The notes under the pieces: generated by a model
Seen by the model: only the letters and a program-made list of their open reading frames with translations
Databases searched by the model: none
Told to the model about the DNA's origin: nothing
NCBI RefSeq assembly: GCF_016925615.1
Contig: NZ_CP070499.1
Span: 3,286,001 to 3,350,000 of the forward strand
Source of the DNA: Natronosporangium hydrolyticum
GTDB lineage: Bacteria > Actinomycetota > Actinomycetes > Mycobacteriales > Micromonosporaceae
Direction of reading: 5' to 3'
DNA: 64,000 nucleotides
Position numbers and translations under genes: made by a program
Shown: one piece after another, positions 24,685-32,977 of the stretch
How the letters are laid out: the number at the start of each line of letters is the position of its first letter
Position numbering within the stretch: the first letter of the stretch is position 1

Positions 24685-25745
24685 TACCGACCTCCCGCGG
24701 TGGTGACCGCGCCCTGGATGTCACGGCGCATGACGAACCGGATGTAGCCGAGCGCGAAGATCAGGCAGATCAGGAACATCAACACGCTGATGGCGCTGGC
24801 GTACCCGACCTCGAACCGTTGGAACCCGTGCCGGTACATGGTGATCGCCATGGTCGAGGCGGCGTTCCCTGGTCCGCCGAAGTTCGGCCCGGTGAGGACG
24901 AAGATCATGTCGAACAGCTGGATCACGCCGATCACCGATAGGAAGACGGTGACCCGGATGGTCGGCCCCAGCAGCGGCAGGGTCACGTGTCGGAACACCT
25001 GCCACGGGGTGGCGCCGTCGGTGACCGCTGCTTCGATCAGCTCCTGCGGGATGTTCTGCCGCCCCGCCATGTAAATGATCATGTGAAAGCCGAAGTACTT
25101 CCACGTGATCACGAAGAACGCGACGTAGAGCAGAATCGATCTGGTGCCGAGCCACCCGTTGTCCGGAATGAGCGCGCTCAGCCCGAACACCCGGAGAAGT
25201 TCATTCACCAGCCCGTAGTCCTGCCGGAGCAGGGCGGTGAAGAGCACCCCGGTGATGACCTCGGAGATCACGAACGGGGCGAAGAAGAGCAGCCGGAACA
25301 CGGTCCGCCCCGGGAACTTCTGATGCAGCAGCAGGGCCAGCGCCAGCGCTAGCGGCAACTGGATCGTCAGCGACAGCACCAGCAGGATACCGCCGCGCCG
25401 CAGGTCTCCCTGGAACGTGCTGTCGGTCAGTGCTCGGGTGTAGTTGTCCAGCCCCACGAACCCGGAGGTCGGCGAGTTCGGCGGAAAACCACCGAGCCCG
25501 TTCCACTGGAACAGGCTGAAGTAGCCGGCGCTGACCACCGGCACCACCACCAGCAGCCCGAACAGTGCTAGCCCAGGCAGCAGGAACAGAAAAATCGTCA
25601 TTGCGCTCGGGCCGCGTCGTTTGGGCGGGCCAACCGCCCGGTGGCGCGTAGACGCGCCATCGGGCGGAAGGCCGGGGCCCGAGGCCACCGCCGCGCTGTC
25701 GCGGGCGGTGGCGCTCGACGCCGTGCGCTGGTTGATTCCAGTCAC
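24684..25745 (-). CDS. Carbohydrate ABC transporter permease, MalF-like
   Basis: This 353-residue permease has a disordered first 45 residues, then six helices starting at MTIFLFLLPGLALFGLLVV. The EAA motif reads ELIEAAVTDGATPWQVFRHVTLPLLGPT. It lies 7 bases after the binding-protein gene. The codons for roughly residues 26-37 form a strong stem-loop (25635-25668), so translation of the start of this gene may be held back relative to the binding protein. Confidence 0.92.
   Translation of the reverse strand: MTGINQRTASSATARDSAAVASGPGLPPDGASTRHRAVGPPKRRGPSAMTIFLFLLPGLALFGLLVVVPVVSAGYFSLFQWNGLGGFPPNSPTSGFVGLDNYTRALTDSTFQGDLRRGGILLVLSLTIQLPLALALALLLHQKFPGRTVFRLLFFAPFVISEVITGVLFTALLRQDYGLVNELLRVFGLSALIPDNGWLGTRSILLYVAFFVITWKYFGFHMIIYMAGRQNIPQELIEAAVTDGATPWQVFRHVTLPLLGPTIRVTVFLSVIGVIQLFDMIFVLTGPNFGGPGNAASTMAITMYRHGFQRFEVGYASAISVLMFLICLIFALGYIRFVMRRDIQGAVTTAGGR
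25635..25668 (-). promoter_or_regulatory. Stem-loop inside the 5' end of the MalF-like gene
   Basis: Sixteen-base arms (25635-25650 and 25653-25668) pair with a 2-base loop. The single non-Watson-Crick position can form G-U in one of the transcripts. It sits about 80 bases inside the permease gene, right after the binding-protein gene, in the same operon position as the hairpin at 60820-60863. A role in RNA stability or unequal expression of binding protein and permeases is plausible. Confidence 0.6.
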
Positions 25746-25752
25746 CGGGAAC

Positions 25753-27054
25753 TCAGTCTTCCACCGAGAATTCGGGCTCGGCCTGGAAGGTGTCGTGCAT
25801 GGCCGCTACCGCCTCCGCCGGGGTCATGGACCCGTCGGTGATCGCACCAACGCTGTTGTTGACCTGGTCGCCCACTGCTGGCGGCAGATCCTGGTCGAAG
25901 TAGAGCTGGAACTGGGAGGCTCCCTGCACCGTCGAGTGGAGCAGCGCTGAATGGCCCTCTGGATCCGAGAACGAAGGCTCCGCGGTCACCGGGATCAGGC
26001 CCGGGTCCTCTTCCAGGATCCGGTCGTAGGCCTCGGTGGTGAGGTAGATCAGGAAGTCCACGACGTAGTCCGGGGCGTTGATCCCCACCACGTGGCCGTT
26101 GCCACCGCCGTAGACCTCGTCGATCGAGCCGGCGCCGCCCTCAACCTCTGGGAACGGGAACCAGCCAAGGCCCGGCGCGGTCTGGCCGGCAGCGGACTCC
26201 TGCACAGCCACATCCCACTGGCCCATCAGATGCATTGCAGCGTCGCCGGAGCCGAAGACCGCTGGGGCGCTGCCCTCGTCGCCGTACCCCTGCTGCAGGT
26301 AGCCGCTCTGGAACGGCTGCATGTCCACCAGCTCTTGCCACATCTCGGCGGCCTGGACGAACCCAGGCTCGTCGAAGGACCGCTGGTCCCGCGCGGCGGT
26401 GTACCCGTCGACCCCCATGATCCGGATGGCCAGGTACGAGAACCAGTAGTGCTGGGTCCACGGCGCCGCGCCGGCCACTGCGATCGGGGTGATGTCGGCG
26501 TCCTGCAGCGTCTCCACCGCGTCGAGCAGCTCACCCCAGGTGGCGGGCGGGCTGTCCGGGTCCAGGCCGGCCTCCTCGAAGAGGTCCCGGCTGTACCACA
26601 TACCGACCATGCCCATGTCGAACGGGAGGCCGTAGATCCGGTCGTTGACCGTGTACGGCTCCATCGCCCCAGGCGACAGGGTAGCGGCCACATCGGCCAC
26701 TTCGTCGGTGATGTCGCGGACTAGGCCGGCCTGGACGTACTGCTCAAGCACGCCGCCGCCCCAGCTGTGGAACAGGTCCGGCGGGTCGCCGGCCTGCATG
26801 ATCGTCGTCAGCGCCGGTTTGAAGTCGTCGTTCGAGATCGGCTCCGGGTTGACGTCGACGTCGTTCGCTTCGTTGAACTCCTCCGCAAGTTGCGGGAACA
26901 GGTCCACCAGCGCCTGCTCGCCGGTCTGGATGTGCCACCAGTCGGCCGAACCACCGTCGCTGCCGGAGCCGTTGCCGCAGGCGGTGACCGCCAGCAGCAG
27001 GCTGGCCGTCGCCGCGCTCGCTACCGTAGTCCGATACCAGGATCTTGTTCTCAT
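25753..27054 (-). CDS. Extracellular sugar-binding lipoprotein of an ABC importer (family 1)
   Basis: The protein has about 433 residues. A basic N-terminus (MRTRSWYRTT), a hydrophobic stretch and the lipobox LAVTAC mark a lipoprotein. The mature part starts with a Gly/Ser linker, then WWHIQTGEQALVDLFPQLAEEF, typical of CUT1 solute-binding proteins. Two ATGs stand in tandem (27057 and 27054); GAGAGG at 27061-27066 is spaced better for the second. It is the first gene of the operon with two permeases. The paired CCGAAANTTTCGG-like sites upstream suggest LacI-type control and a plant-oligosaccharide substrate such as xylo-oligosaccharides, which is inference. Confidence 0.9.
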   Translation of the reverse strand: MRTRSWYRTTVASAATASLLLAVTACGNGSGSDGGSADWWHIQTGEQALVDLFPQLAEEFNEANDVDVNPEPISNDDFKPALTTIMQAGDPPDLFHSWGGGVLEQYVQAGLVRDITDEVADVAATLSPGAMEPYTVNDRIYGLPFDMGMVGMWYSRDLFEEAGLDPDSPPATWGELLDAVETLQDADITPIAVAGAAPWTQHYWFSYLAIRIMGVDGYTAARDQRSFDEPGFVQAAEMWQELVDMQPFQSGYLQQGYGDEGSAPAVFGSGDAAMHLMGQWDVAVQESAAGQTAPGLGWFPFPEVEGGAGSIDEVYGGGNGHVVGINAPDYVVDFLIYLTTEAYDRILEEDPGLIPVTAEPSFSDPEGHSALLHSTVQGASQFQLYFDQDLPPAVGDQVNNSVGAITDGSMTPAEAVAAMHDTFQAEPEFSVED

Positions 27055-27121
27055 CATCTTCCTCTCCCGCGAACCGCACGTCGCGAGCACCGTTACCGAT
27101 GAGGCTTCCGCCCGGGGGTTT

Positions 27122-27154
27122 CCGAAACTTTCAGGGTTTTGCCGATAATTTCGG
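27122..27154 (-). promoter_or_regulatory. Two CCGAAANTTTCGG-like operators before the sugar ABC operon
   Basis: CCGAAACTTTCAG (centred at 27128) and CCGATAATTTCGG (centred at 27148) each deviate at one base from the palindrome CCGAAANTTTCGG. The centres are 20 bases apart, close to two helical turns. Operators of the CGAA-N-TTCG kind are known for LacI-family regulators of xylan and xyloside genes in Streptomyces. No LacI-family gene lies in this window. Confidence 0.62.
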
Positions 27155-27248
27155 GGTCACCACAGGTTACAACGGCGCTTCAGGAGGGTCAACGCCCGTT
27201 GTCGAGTCGTTACGAAGTCCCGGACGACCTGCTCCTACCCCACACTGT

Positions 27249-27264
27249 CGGATATCGATATCCG
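27249..27264. promoter_or_regulatory. 16-bp perfect palindrome CGGATATCGATATCCG
   Basis: A perfect 16-base palindrome lies between the terminator of the pob operon (27275-27308) and the ABC operon's operators. It is unusually AT-rich in its core for this DNA. It could be a further operator of the ABC operon. The regulator is unknown. Confidence 0.45.
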
Positions 27265-27274
27265 AAAACACAAC

Positions 27275-27308
27275 GGCCGGAAGAGTCGGCCAACCGACTC
27301 TTCCGGCC
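27275..27308 (-). terminator. Terminator of the ALDH-pobA-MetE-like operon
   Basis: A perfect 15-bp hairpin with a 4-base loop (27275-27289 / 27294-27308, inner bases AAGAGTCGG-CCAA-CCGACTCTT) lies 32 bases past the stop of the MetE-like gene. Confidence 0.85.
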
Positions 27309-27339
27309 ACACCTGTGTACCCCGCGACGGGGACGAGAG

Positions 27340-28461
27340 CTAGCCCCACACCTCCGCCGCCGTCTCGACGATCAGACTGAGCTTGGCGTGCTGTTGCGCC
27401 AGCGTCAACGAGTTCCCCTCGACCGTCGACGAGAATCCGCACTGGGGCGACAGGCAGAGCTGCTCCAGCGGGACGTACCGAGCGGCCTCGTCGATCCGGC
27501 GCTTCAGGTCATCCTTCGACTCCAGCTCCCCGTTCTTCGTCGTGACCAGGCCCAACACCACCTGCTTGCCCGGTGGCACGAACCGCAACGGCGCGAAGCC
27601 GCCGGAACGGGCATCGTCGAACTCCAGGAAGAAACCGTCCACGTCCAGCTCCGAGAAGAGCGCCTCGGCCACGAAGTCGTAACCGCCCTCCGCCGCCCAG
27701 CTCGACCGGAAGTTCCCCCGGCACATGTGGGTGGTGACCGCCAGCCCGGCCGGCCGGCCCGCCAGCGCCGCGTTCAGCTGCCGGATGTAGCGGAGGTGCT
27801 GGTGGTCGGCGTCGTCCCCGCGGGCCGAGAGCAGCTGCCGCTGCGCCGGGTCGTTGAGGTAGGCCAGCGAGGTGTCGTCGAGCTGCAGATACTTGCAGCC
27901 CAGCTCGGCCACCCCCCGGATCTGCTGGGCGTAGGCGGCCGACAGGTCGGCCCAGAACTCCTCCTCGTCCGGGTAGACCGCCGGGTCGATCGCCGCCCGA
28001 CCGCCCCGGTAATGGACCATGCTCGGCGACGGGATGGTCAGTTTCGGGGTCACGTCGGGCCCCGCCACCGACTGGAGGAACCGGAAGTCCTCGGCGAAGA
28101 TCGTCTCCGGTAGGTTGATCCGCCCGTCCACCACCAGCGCGGCGGCGTCGAACTCCAGGTCGCCCTGCTGGTTGTGGAAATGCACGCTGATCCGCTCGTC
28201 GGACGCGCGGATTCCGCCCAACCGGTAGATGAAGTCCATGTGCCAGGAGGCACGGCGGAACTCGCCGTCGGTCGCCGAACTCAGCCCCGCCGAGCGCTGC
28301 GCCGCGACCACGTCGCGGATCGCCTCGTCCTCGAACTCCCGCAGCCGCTCCGGCGGCAACTCGCCGGCGGCCGCCTTGGCCCGCGCCGCCAGCAGCTCCG
28401 GCGGACGGAGCAGGCTGCCGACGTGGTCGGCCCGGAACGGTGGGGTGTCACGCAAGGTCAT
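27340..28461 (-). CDS. Cobalamin-independent methionine synthase-like (MetE C-domain type) methyltransferase
   Basis: This is a 373-residue single-domain protein of the MetE/YxjG group, half the length of full MetE (about 750). It starts with PFRADHVGSLLRP and includes ATDGEFRRASWHMDF. The zinc ligands look to be the His and Cys in THMCRGNF, an intervening Glu, and the second Cys in LSPQCGFSS. It is the last gene after ALDH and pobA and overlaps pobA by 14 bases. Relatives move methyl groups between folates, homocysteine or coenzyme-M-like thiols. In an aromatic-acid operon it might handle methyl groups from methoxylated aromatics, or simply be a stand-alone methionine synthase. The role is inferred. 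Confidence 0.8.
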   Translation of the reverse strand: MTLRDTPPFRADHVGSLLRPPELLAARAKAAAGELPPERLREFEDEAIRDVVAAQRSAGLSSATDGEFRRASWHMDFIYRLGGIRASDERISVHFHNQQGDLEFDAAALVVDGRINLPETIFAEDFRFLQSVAGPDVTPKLTIPSPSMVHYRGGRAAIDPAVYPDEEEFWADLSAAYAQQIRGVAELGCKYLQLDDTSLAYLNDPAQRQLLSARGDDADHQHLRYIRQLNAALAGRPAGLAVTTHMCRGNFRSSWAAEGGYDFVAEALFSELDVDGFFLEFDDARSGGFAPLRFVPPGKQVVLGLVTTKNGELESKDDLKRRIDEAARYVPLEQLCLSPQCGFSSTVEGNSLTLAQQHAKLSLIVETAAEVWG

Positions 28462-29647
28462 CGTCGCCTCCTGAGGTGAGCGGTAGGCCGGCGTAGTTCT
28501 CTGCGAACGACGTCGCCGCCGCGGTCGAGCGGGTCAGATATCGCAGCTGTGAGAGCTGCAGGCCGGTGGTGAACGGGTCCTGGTCCGGCTCCCGGTGCAG
28601 CATCGAGGTCATCCACCAGGAGAAGTGCTGGACCCGCCAGACCCGTTCCAGGCAGGTCGCCGAGTACGCGTCGAGCAGGGTCTCGCTGCCGTCGGCGTAC
28701 CACCGGGTCAGCCCGGCCGCGAGGTTCAGCACGTCGGCGACGGCGAGATTCAGCCCTTTCGCACCGGTCGCCGGCACGATGTGGGCGGCGTCCCCGGCCA
28801 GGAACAGCCGCCCGTACCGCATCGGTTCGGCGACCACACTGCGCAGGTCGACGACGCTCTGCTCCACGATCGGCCCACGGGTCAGCGACCATCCCGGGTC
28901 GTCGCGGGCCAACCTGGTCGACAGCTCCGCCCATACCCGCTCAGCCGGCCAGTCGGCCGACTCGGTGCCGGGCGGCACCTGCAGGTAGAGCCGGGTCAGC
29001 TCCGGGTTGCGCATGCTGTGCAGCGCGAACCCGCGCTGGTGGTACGCGTAGATCAGCTCCTCGGCCGACGGCGGTGCCTGCGCCAACACCCCCAACCAGG
29101 CGTACGGGTAGTCGTGCCGATGGACCGAGAGGATGCTGCTGGGGATCGTCGCCCGACTGACCCCGTGGAATCCGTCGCAGCCGGCCACCACGTCCGCCCG
29201 CAGCTCGTGAGTTCGACCCTCGTGCTGGAAGTGGACCACCGGCTGGTCACCGGTCGGGTCCACCACCTGCTGCACCGGCGCCTCGAACAGCAGCGGCGCA
29301 CCGGTGTCGAACCGCGCCCGGATCAGGTCCTTCACCAGCTCATGCTGCCCGTAGATGGTGATCTGCCGGCCAGCTAGCGCAGTCAGGTCGAGCCGGTGGC
29401 CCTGCCCGTCGAAGAGCAACTCCACGCCGTGGTGCGGCATCCCCTCCTGGTCGAGCCGGTCAGCTAACCCGAGCCGACGCAGCAACGCGACGGTGCCATG
29501 CTCCAACACGCCGGCCCGGATCCGCCGTTCGACATGATCCCGGGACGAACGCTCCAACACCACTGAGTCGATACCCGCGCGGGCGAGCAGGTGGGACAGT
29601 AACAAGCCGGCCGGGCCGGCACCGATTATCGCAACCTGGGTACGCAT
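28448..29647 (-). CDS. pobA: 4-hydroxybenzoate 3-monooxygenase
   Basis: This 399-residue FAD-dependent monooxygenase (typical length about 394) converts 4-hydroxybenzoate to protocatechuate with NAD(P)H and O2. It shows the dinucleotide fold VAIIGAGPAGLLLSHLL, RIRAGVLEHGTV, the DG motif AGCDGFHGVSR and the ribityl-binding GRLFLAGDAAHIVPATGAKG. The gene lies 6 bases after the aldehyde dehydrogenase gene. Its product feeds the divergently transcribed pca genes. Confidence 0.95.
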   Translation of the reverse strand: MRTQVAIIGAGPAGLLLSHLLARAGIDSVVLERSSRDHVERRIRAGVLEHGTVALLRRLGLADRLDQEGMPHHGVELLFDGQGHRLDLTALAGRQITIYGQHELVKDLIRARFDTGAPLLFEAPVQQVVDPTGDQPVVHFQHEGRTHELRADVVAGCDGFHGVSRATIPSSILSVHRHDYPYAWLGVLAQAPPSAEELIYAYHQRGFALHSMRNPELTRLYLQVPPGTESADWPAERVWAELSTRLARDDPGWSLTRGPIVEQSVVDLRSVVAEPMRYGRLFLAGDAAHIVPATGAKGLNLAVADVLNLAAGLTRWYADGSETLLDAYSATCLERVWRVQHFSWWMTSMLHREPDQDPFTTGLQLSQLRYLTRSTAAATSFAENYAGLPLTSGGDDDLA

Positions 29648-29653
29648 CGCGGC

Positions 29654-31111
29654 TCAGAACGGGTACGCCGGGACGTCACCGCGGACGGTGATCCAACGCT
29701 GGTCGGTGAAGGCGTCGAGGTTCGCCTGGCCGCCGAACCGGGCGCCGGTGCCGGAGTCGAGGACGCCGCCGAAGGGCGCCACCGCTTCGTCGTTCACGGT
29801 CTGGTCGTTGATGTGGACGATGCCGGTGGGTATCTGGTCGGCGAGCGCCAGGCCCCGCATCGGGTCGCCGGTGAGGATGCCCAACGAGAGCCCGTAGCTG
29901 GAGTCGGCGGCGAGTGCCACCGCCTCGGCCTCGGAGGAGTAGCGCAGCACCGGCGCCACCGGCCCGAAGACCTCCCGCTGGTAGGCGGGGGTGTCCGGCC
30001 GGACCGCGTCGAGGACGGTGGCCTGGTAGAAGAGCTGTTCGTAGCTGCCACCGGCGGCTAGCCGGGCGCCCGCCGCGAGGCTGTCGGTGACCAGCCGGTG
30101 CACCTTGTCCCGCTGCTGTTCGTCGATGATCGGCCCGAGCGCCACTTTGCCGGTGGCTGGGTCGCCGACCGGCAACTGTTCGGCGTGGCTGGCCAGCGCC
30201 GCCACGTACTCGTCGGCGATCGACTCCGGGACGATGTGCCGGCCGGTGGTCATGCAGATCTGACCCTGATGCAGGAACGAGCCCCAGGCGCCGGCGGAGA
30301 CCACCTGTTCGACATCGACGTCGTCGAGCACCACTAGCGCCGAGTTGCCGCCCAGCTCCAGGTGCACCCGCTTGAGATGCTGGGCCCCAAGCGCCGCCAC
30401 CGCGCGGCCAGCGGCGGTTGACCCGGTGAACGAGACCACCCGCACCCGCGGTTCGGCGACCAACGCCTCGCCGGTGTCGGCCCCGCCCGGCAACACGTGC
30501 AGTAACCCCTCGGGCAGGCCGGCTTCCTCGAAGATCCGGGCCAGCAACAGGCCACCCGCGAGCGGAGTACGGGGGTCCGGCTTCAGCAGCACCGCGTTGC
30601 CGAGCGCCAGCGCCGGCGCCACTGAACGGCTGGAGAGAATCAATGGAGCGTTGAACGGGGAGATCACCCCCACTATCCCGACCGGCGTACGTCGCAGCAG
30701 GCTCAGCCGCGGCTGCTCGCTAGGGAGTACCTCCCCCACCGGCCGGCCGGTGAGCGCGGCCGCCTCATAGCACTCCTGGCTAGCGACGTGGGTGGCGAAG
30801 CCGGCCATACCGGGCACCGACCCGGTCTCCTTGATCATTAACTGGTGCAGCTCGTCGGCGTGCTGTTCGATCAACACCCCGGCCCGCCGGAGCACCGCCG
30901 CGCGCTCGGTGAAGCTGGCGCCAGCCCACTCGGGCTGGGCGGCGGCCGCCACTGCGGCCGCCTCGGCGACATCGGCGGGGCCGGCGGCGCCTACGGTGGC
31001 TAACCGCTCGCCGGTGGCCGGCGCGACGACCGGCAGCTCACCGCCGCTCGCCGGTCGCCAGCCACCGCTGTAGATCGTGTTCGCGATCGCCGCTGGATCG
31101 AGCAGACTCAT
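29654..31111 (-). CDS. Aromatic aldehyde dehydrogenase (benzaldehyde/vanillin dehydrogenase-like)
   Basis: This 485-residue NAD(P)-dependent aldehyde dehydrogenase has the Rossmann segment SFTGSTAAGRAV, the active-site Glu in HLELGGNSALVVLDD, and the nucleophilic Cys in HQGQICMTTGR. Similarity in layout to vanillin and benzaldehyde dehydrogenases, together with pobA downstream, suggests oxidation of 4-hydroxybenzaldehyde (or vanillin) to the acid that PobA hydroxylates. It is the first gene of the minus-strand operon, divergent from pcaI. Confidence 0.88.
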   Translation of the reverse strand: MSLLDPAAIANTIYSGGWRPASGGELPVVAPATGERLATVGAAGPADVAEAAAVAAAAQPEWAGASFTERAAVLRRAGVLIEQHADELHQLMIKETGSVPGMAGFATHVASQECYEAAALTGRPVGEVLPSEQPRLSLLRRTPVGIVGVISPFNAPLILSSRSVAPALALGNAVLLKPDPRTPLAGGLLLARIFEEAGLPEGLLHVLPGGADTGEALVAEPRVRVVSFTGSTAAGRAVAALGAQHLKRVHLELGGNSALVVLDDVDVEQVVSAGAWGSFLHQGQICMTTGRHIVPESIADEYVAALASHAEQLPVGDPATGKVALGPIIDEQQRDKVHRLVTDSLAAGARLAAGGSYEQLFYQATVLDAVRPDTPAYQREVFGPVAPVLRYSSEAEAVALAADSSYGLSLGILTGDPMRGLALADQIPTGIVHINDQTVNDEAVAPFGGVLDSGTGARFGGQANLDAFTDQRWITVRGDVPAYPF

Positions 31112-31379
31112 GACACTTCCTCCTCCAACGCGGCATTTCTAGCGCCGCCTCCATCGCGGGGAAGGGCGCACCGACGAACGCCACCCTCGCCGAGCGCCCG
31201 CCGTCGATGCGGAGGCACCCGTGGGCCGACCGGCCGAGGTGTTCGTCATACGCACGCTTGTTCTCCTGGTGAACGTAGGCCGCGACCCCCGGCGCCGTCA
31301 AGACCTTGACTGCTGGTCGAGCTCGTACGTAAGGTTCGGAGGAAGAACATATGTGCGCTACGCGAACGACGGAGGTGTG
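31112..31379. promoter_or_regulatory. Divergent promoter/operator region between the pob and pca operons
   Basis: This 268-base gap must hold both promoters. GTTC-N7-GAAC occurs at 31260-31274, and the half-sites GTTCGG (31334) and CGAAC (31363-31367) face each other. IclR regulators of the PcaU/PobR kind bind GTTCGAT-type half-sites, so these are candidate operators for the IclR protein encoded at the end of the pca operon. The half-sites are short and may be chance. Confidence 0.38.
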
Positions 31380-32207
31380 ATGGCGGAGCTACTGCCGTTG
31401 GCCGAGGCGGTCCGCGAACTCGTTCGGGACGGCGACACGGTCGCCCTGGAGGGTTTCACCCATCTCATCCCGGTCGCCGCCGGCCACGAGATCATCCGGG
31501 CCGGCCGACGCGATCTGGAGCTGGTCCGGATGACCCCGGACCTCGTCTACGACCAGCTGATCGGCGCCGGTTGCGCCCGCCGGCTGGTCTTCTCCTGGGG
31601 CGGCAACCCTGGTGTCGGCTCGCTGCACCGGCTCCGCGACGCGGTCGAACGCGGCTGGCCAGTCCCGCTGGAGATCGAGGAGCACAGTCACGCCGGCATG
31701 GCCAACCGGTACGCGGCCGGCGCCGCCGGCCTGCCCTTCGCGGTCCTGCGCGGCTACGCCGGCACCGACCTGGTCCACCACACCGCCACCCTCGCACCGG
31801 TCACCTGCCCGTTCACCGGGGAACAGTTGACGGCGGTGGCGGCCCTGCGCCCGGACGTAAGCGTGATCCACGCTCAGCGCGCCGACCGTCGCGGCAACGT
31901 TCAGCTCTGGGGAATCACCGGCGTCCAGAAGGAGGCCGTCTTCGCCGCAGCCCGGTCCCTGGTCACCGTCGAAGAGGTGGTCGAAACCCTCGATCCGGTG
32001 CCCGGCGCGATCGTGTTGCCGGCTTGGACCGTAACCGCCGTCGCGGAAGTCCCGGGCGGCGCCCGGCCGTCGTACGCGCAGGGCTACTACGAACGGGACA
32101 ATTCATACTATCAACGGTGGGAGCCGATCAGCCGGGACCGGCAGGTGTTCTGCGACTGGCTCCGGGAGCAGCTCGGCGCCCCGGCTCCGGCGGAGGTCGG
32201 AGCATGA
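31380..32207 (+). CDS. pcaI: 3-oxoadipate CoA-transferase, subunit A
   Basis: This 275-residue type I CoA-transferase alpha subunit moves CoA from succinyl-CoA to 3-oxoadipate with PcaJ. It shows GDTVALEGFTHLIPVAAGHE near the N-terminus and FSWGGNPGVGS in the middle, as in GctA-like subunits. The frame is open from 31221, but ATG 31380 has GGAGG at 31371-31375, and the conserved domain begins within 20 residues. The stop overlaps the pcaJ ATG (ATGA). Confidence 0.88.
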   Translation: MAELLPLAEAVRELVRDGDTVALEGFTHLIPVAAGHEIIRAGRRDLELVRMTPDLVYDQLIGAGCARRLVFSWGGNPGVGSLHRLRDAVERGWPVPLEIEEHSHAGMANRYAAGAAGLPFAVLRGYAGTDLVHHTATLAPVTCPFTGEQLTAVAALRPDVSVIHAQRADRRGNVQLWGITGVQKEAVFAAARSLVTVEEVVETLDPVPGAIVLPAWTVTAVAEVPGGARPSYAQGYYERDNSYYQRWEPISRDRQVFCDWLREQLGAPAPAEVGA

Positions 32208-32977
32208 GCGCCGAGCCGAGCTGGACCCCGACCGAGATGATGACGGTCGTCGCCGCCCGGGCGCTGGCCGAGGCGACCACCTGCTTTGTCGGCATCGGCG
32301 CTCCGAGCACCGCGGCGAACCTGGCCCGCCGGCTGCACGCGCCCGAGCTGGTGCTGATCTACGAATCGGGCACCATCGGCGCCCGCCCCAGCACCCTGCC
32401 GCTCTCCATCGGCGATGGTGAGCTGGCGGCCACCGCCGATACCGTGGTAAGCGTGCCAGAGGTCTTCAACTACTGGTTGCAGGCCGGACGGATCGACGTC
32501 GGCTTCCTCGGCGCCGCGCAGATCGACCGGTACGCCAACCTCAACTCCACGGTGATCGGTGACGACTACCGGCGCCCTGCGGTCCGGCTGCCCGGCGCTG
32601 GCGGCGCCCCCGAGATCGCCGCCTCCTGCCGCGAGGTCTTCATCATGGTCAAGCACGGCCGGCGTACCTTCGTGCCGCAGGTCGACTTCGTAACCTCGGT
32701 GGGGTACGGCGACGGCCCCGGCGCCCGGGAACGACTGGGCCTGCGCGGCCGCGGACCGGTTCGAGTCATCACCGACCTGGCGGTGCTCACCCCCGACCCG
32801 GACAGTTGCGAGCTCCGCCTCGACCAGCTGCACCCGGGCGTCAGCCTCCCCGAAGTGCAGGCGGCGACCGGTTGGCCGCTGGCCGCCGGCGACGACGTGA
32901 CCGAGACCGACCCGCCCACCGAGCAGGAGCTGCGGCTGCTGCGTGAGCTGACCGGAGCCACCGATGTCGACGATTGA
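32204..32977 (+). CDS. pcaJ: 3-oxoadipate CoA-transferase, subunit B
   Basis: This 257-residue beta subunit has the catalytic Glu expected in LIYESGTIGARP and a GctB-like layout (FVGIGAPSTAANLARRLHAPE; SVPEVFNYWLQAGRIDVGFLGAAQID). It is co-translated with pcaI and overlaps pcaH by 14 bases. Being of the GctB-like branch, the pair could also act on a related dicarboxylate, but its place in the pca operon favours 3-oxoadipate. Confidence 0.88.
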   Translation: MSAEPSWTPTEMMTVVAARALAEATTCFVGIGAPSTAANLARRLHAPELVLIYESGTIGARPSTLPLSIGDGELAATADTVVSVPEVFNYWLQAGRIDVGFLGAAQIDRYANLNSTVIGDDYRRPAVRLPGAGGAPEIAASCREVFIMVKHGRRTFVPQVDFVTSVGYGDGPGARERLGLRGRGPVRVITDLAVLTPDPDSCELRLDQLHPGVSLPEVQAATGWPLAAGDDVTETDPPTEQELRLLRELTGATDVDD

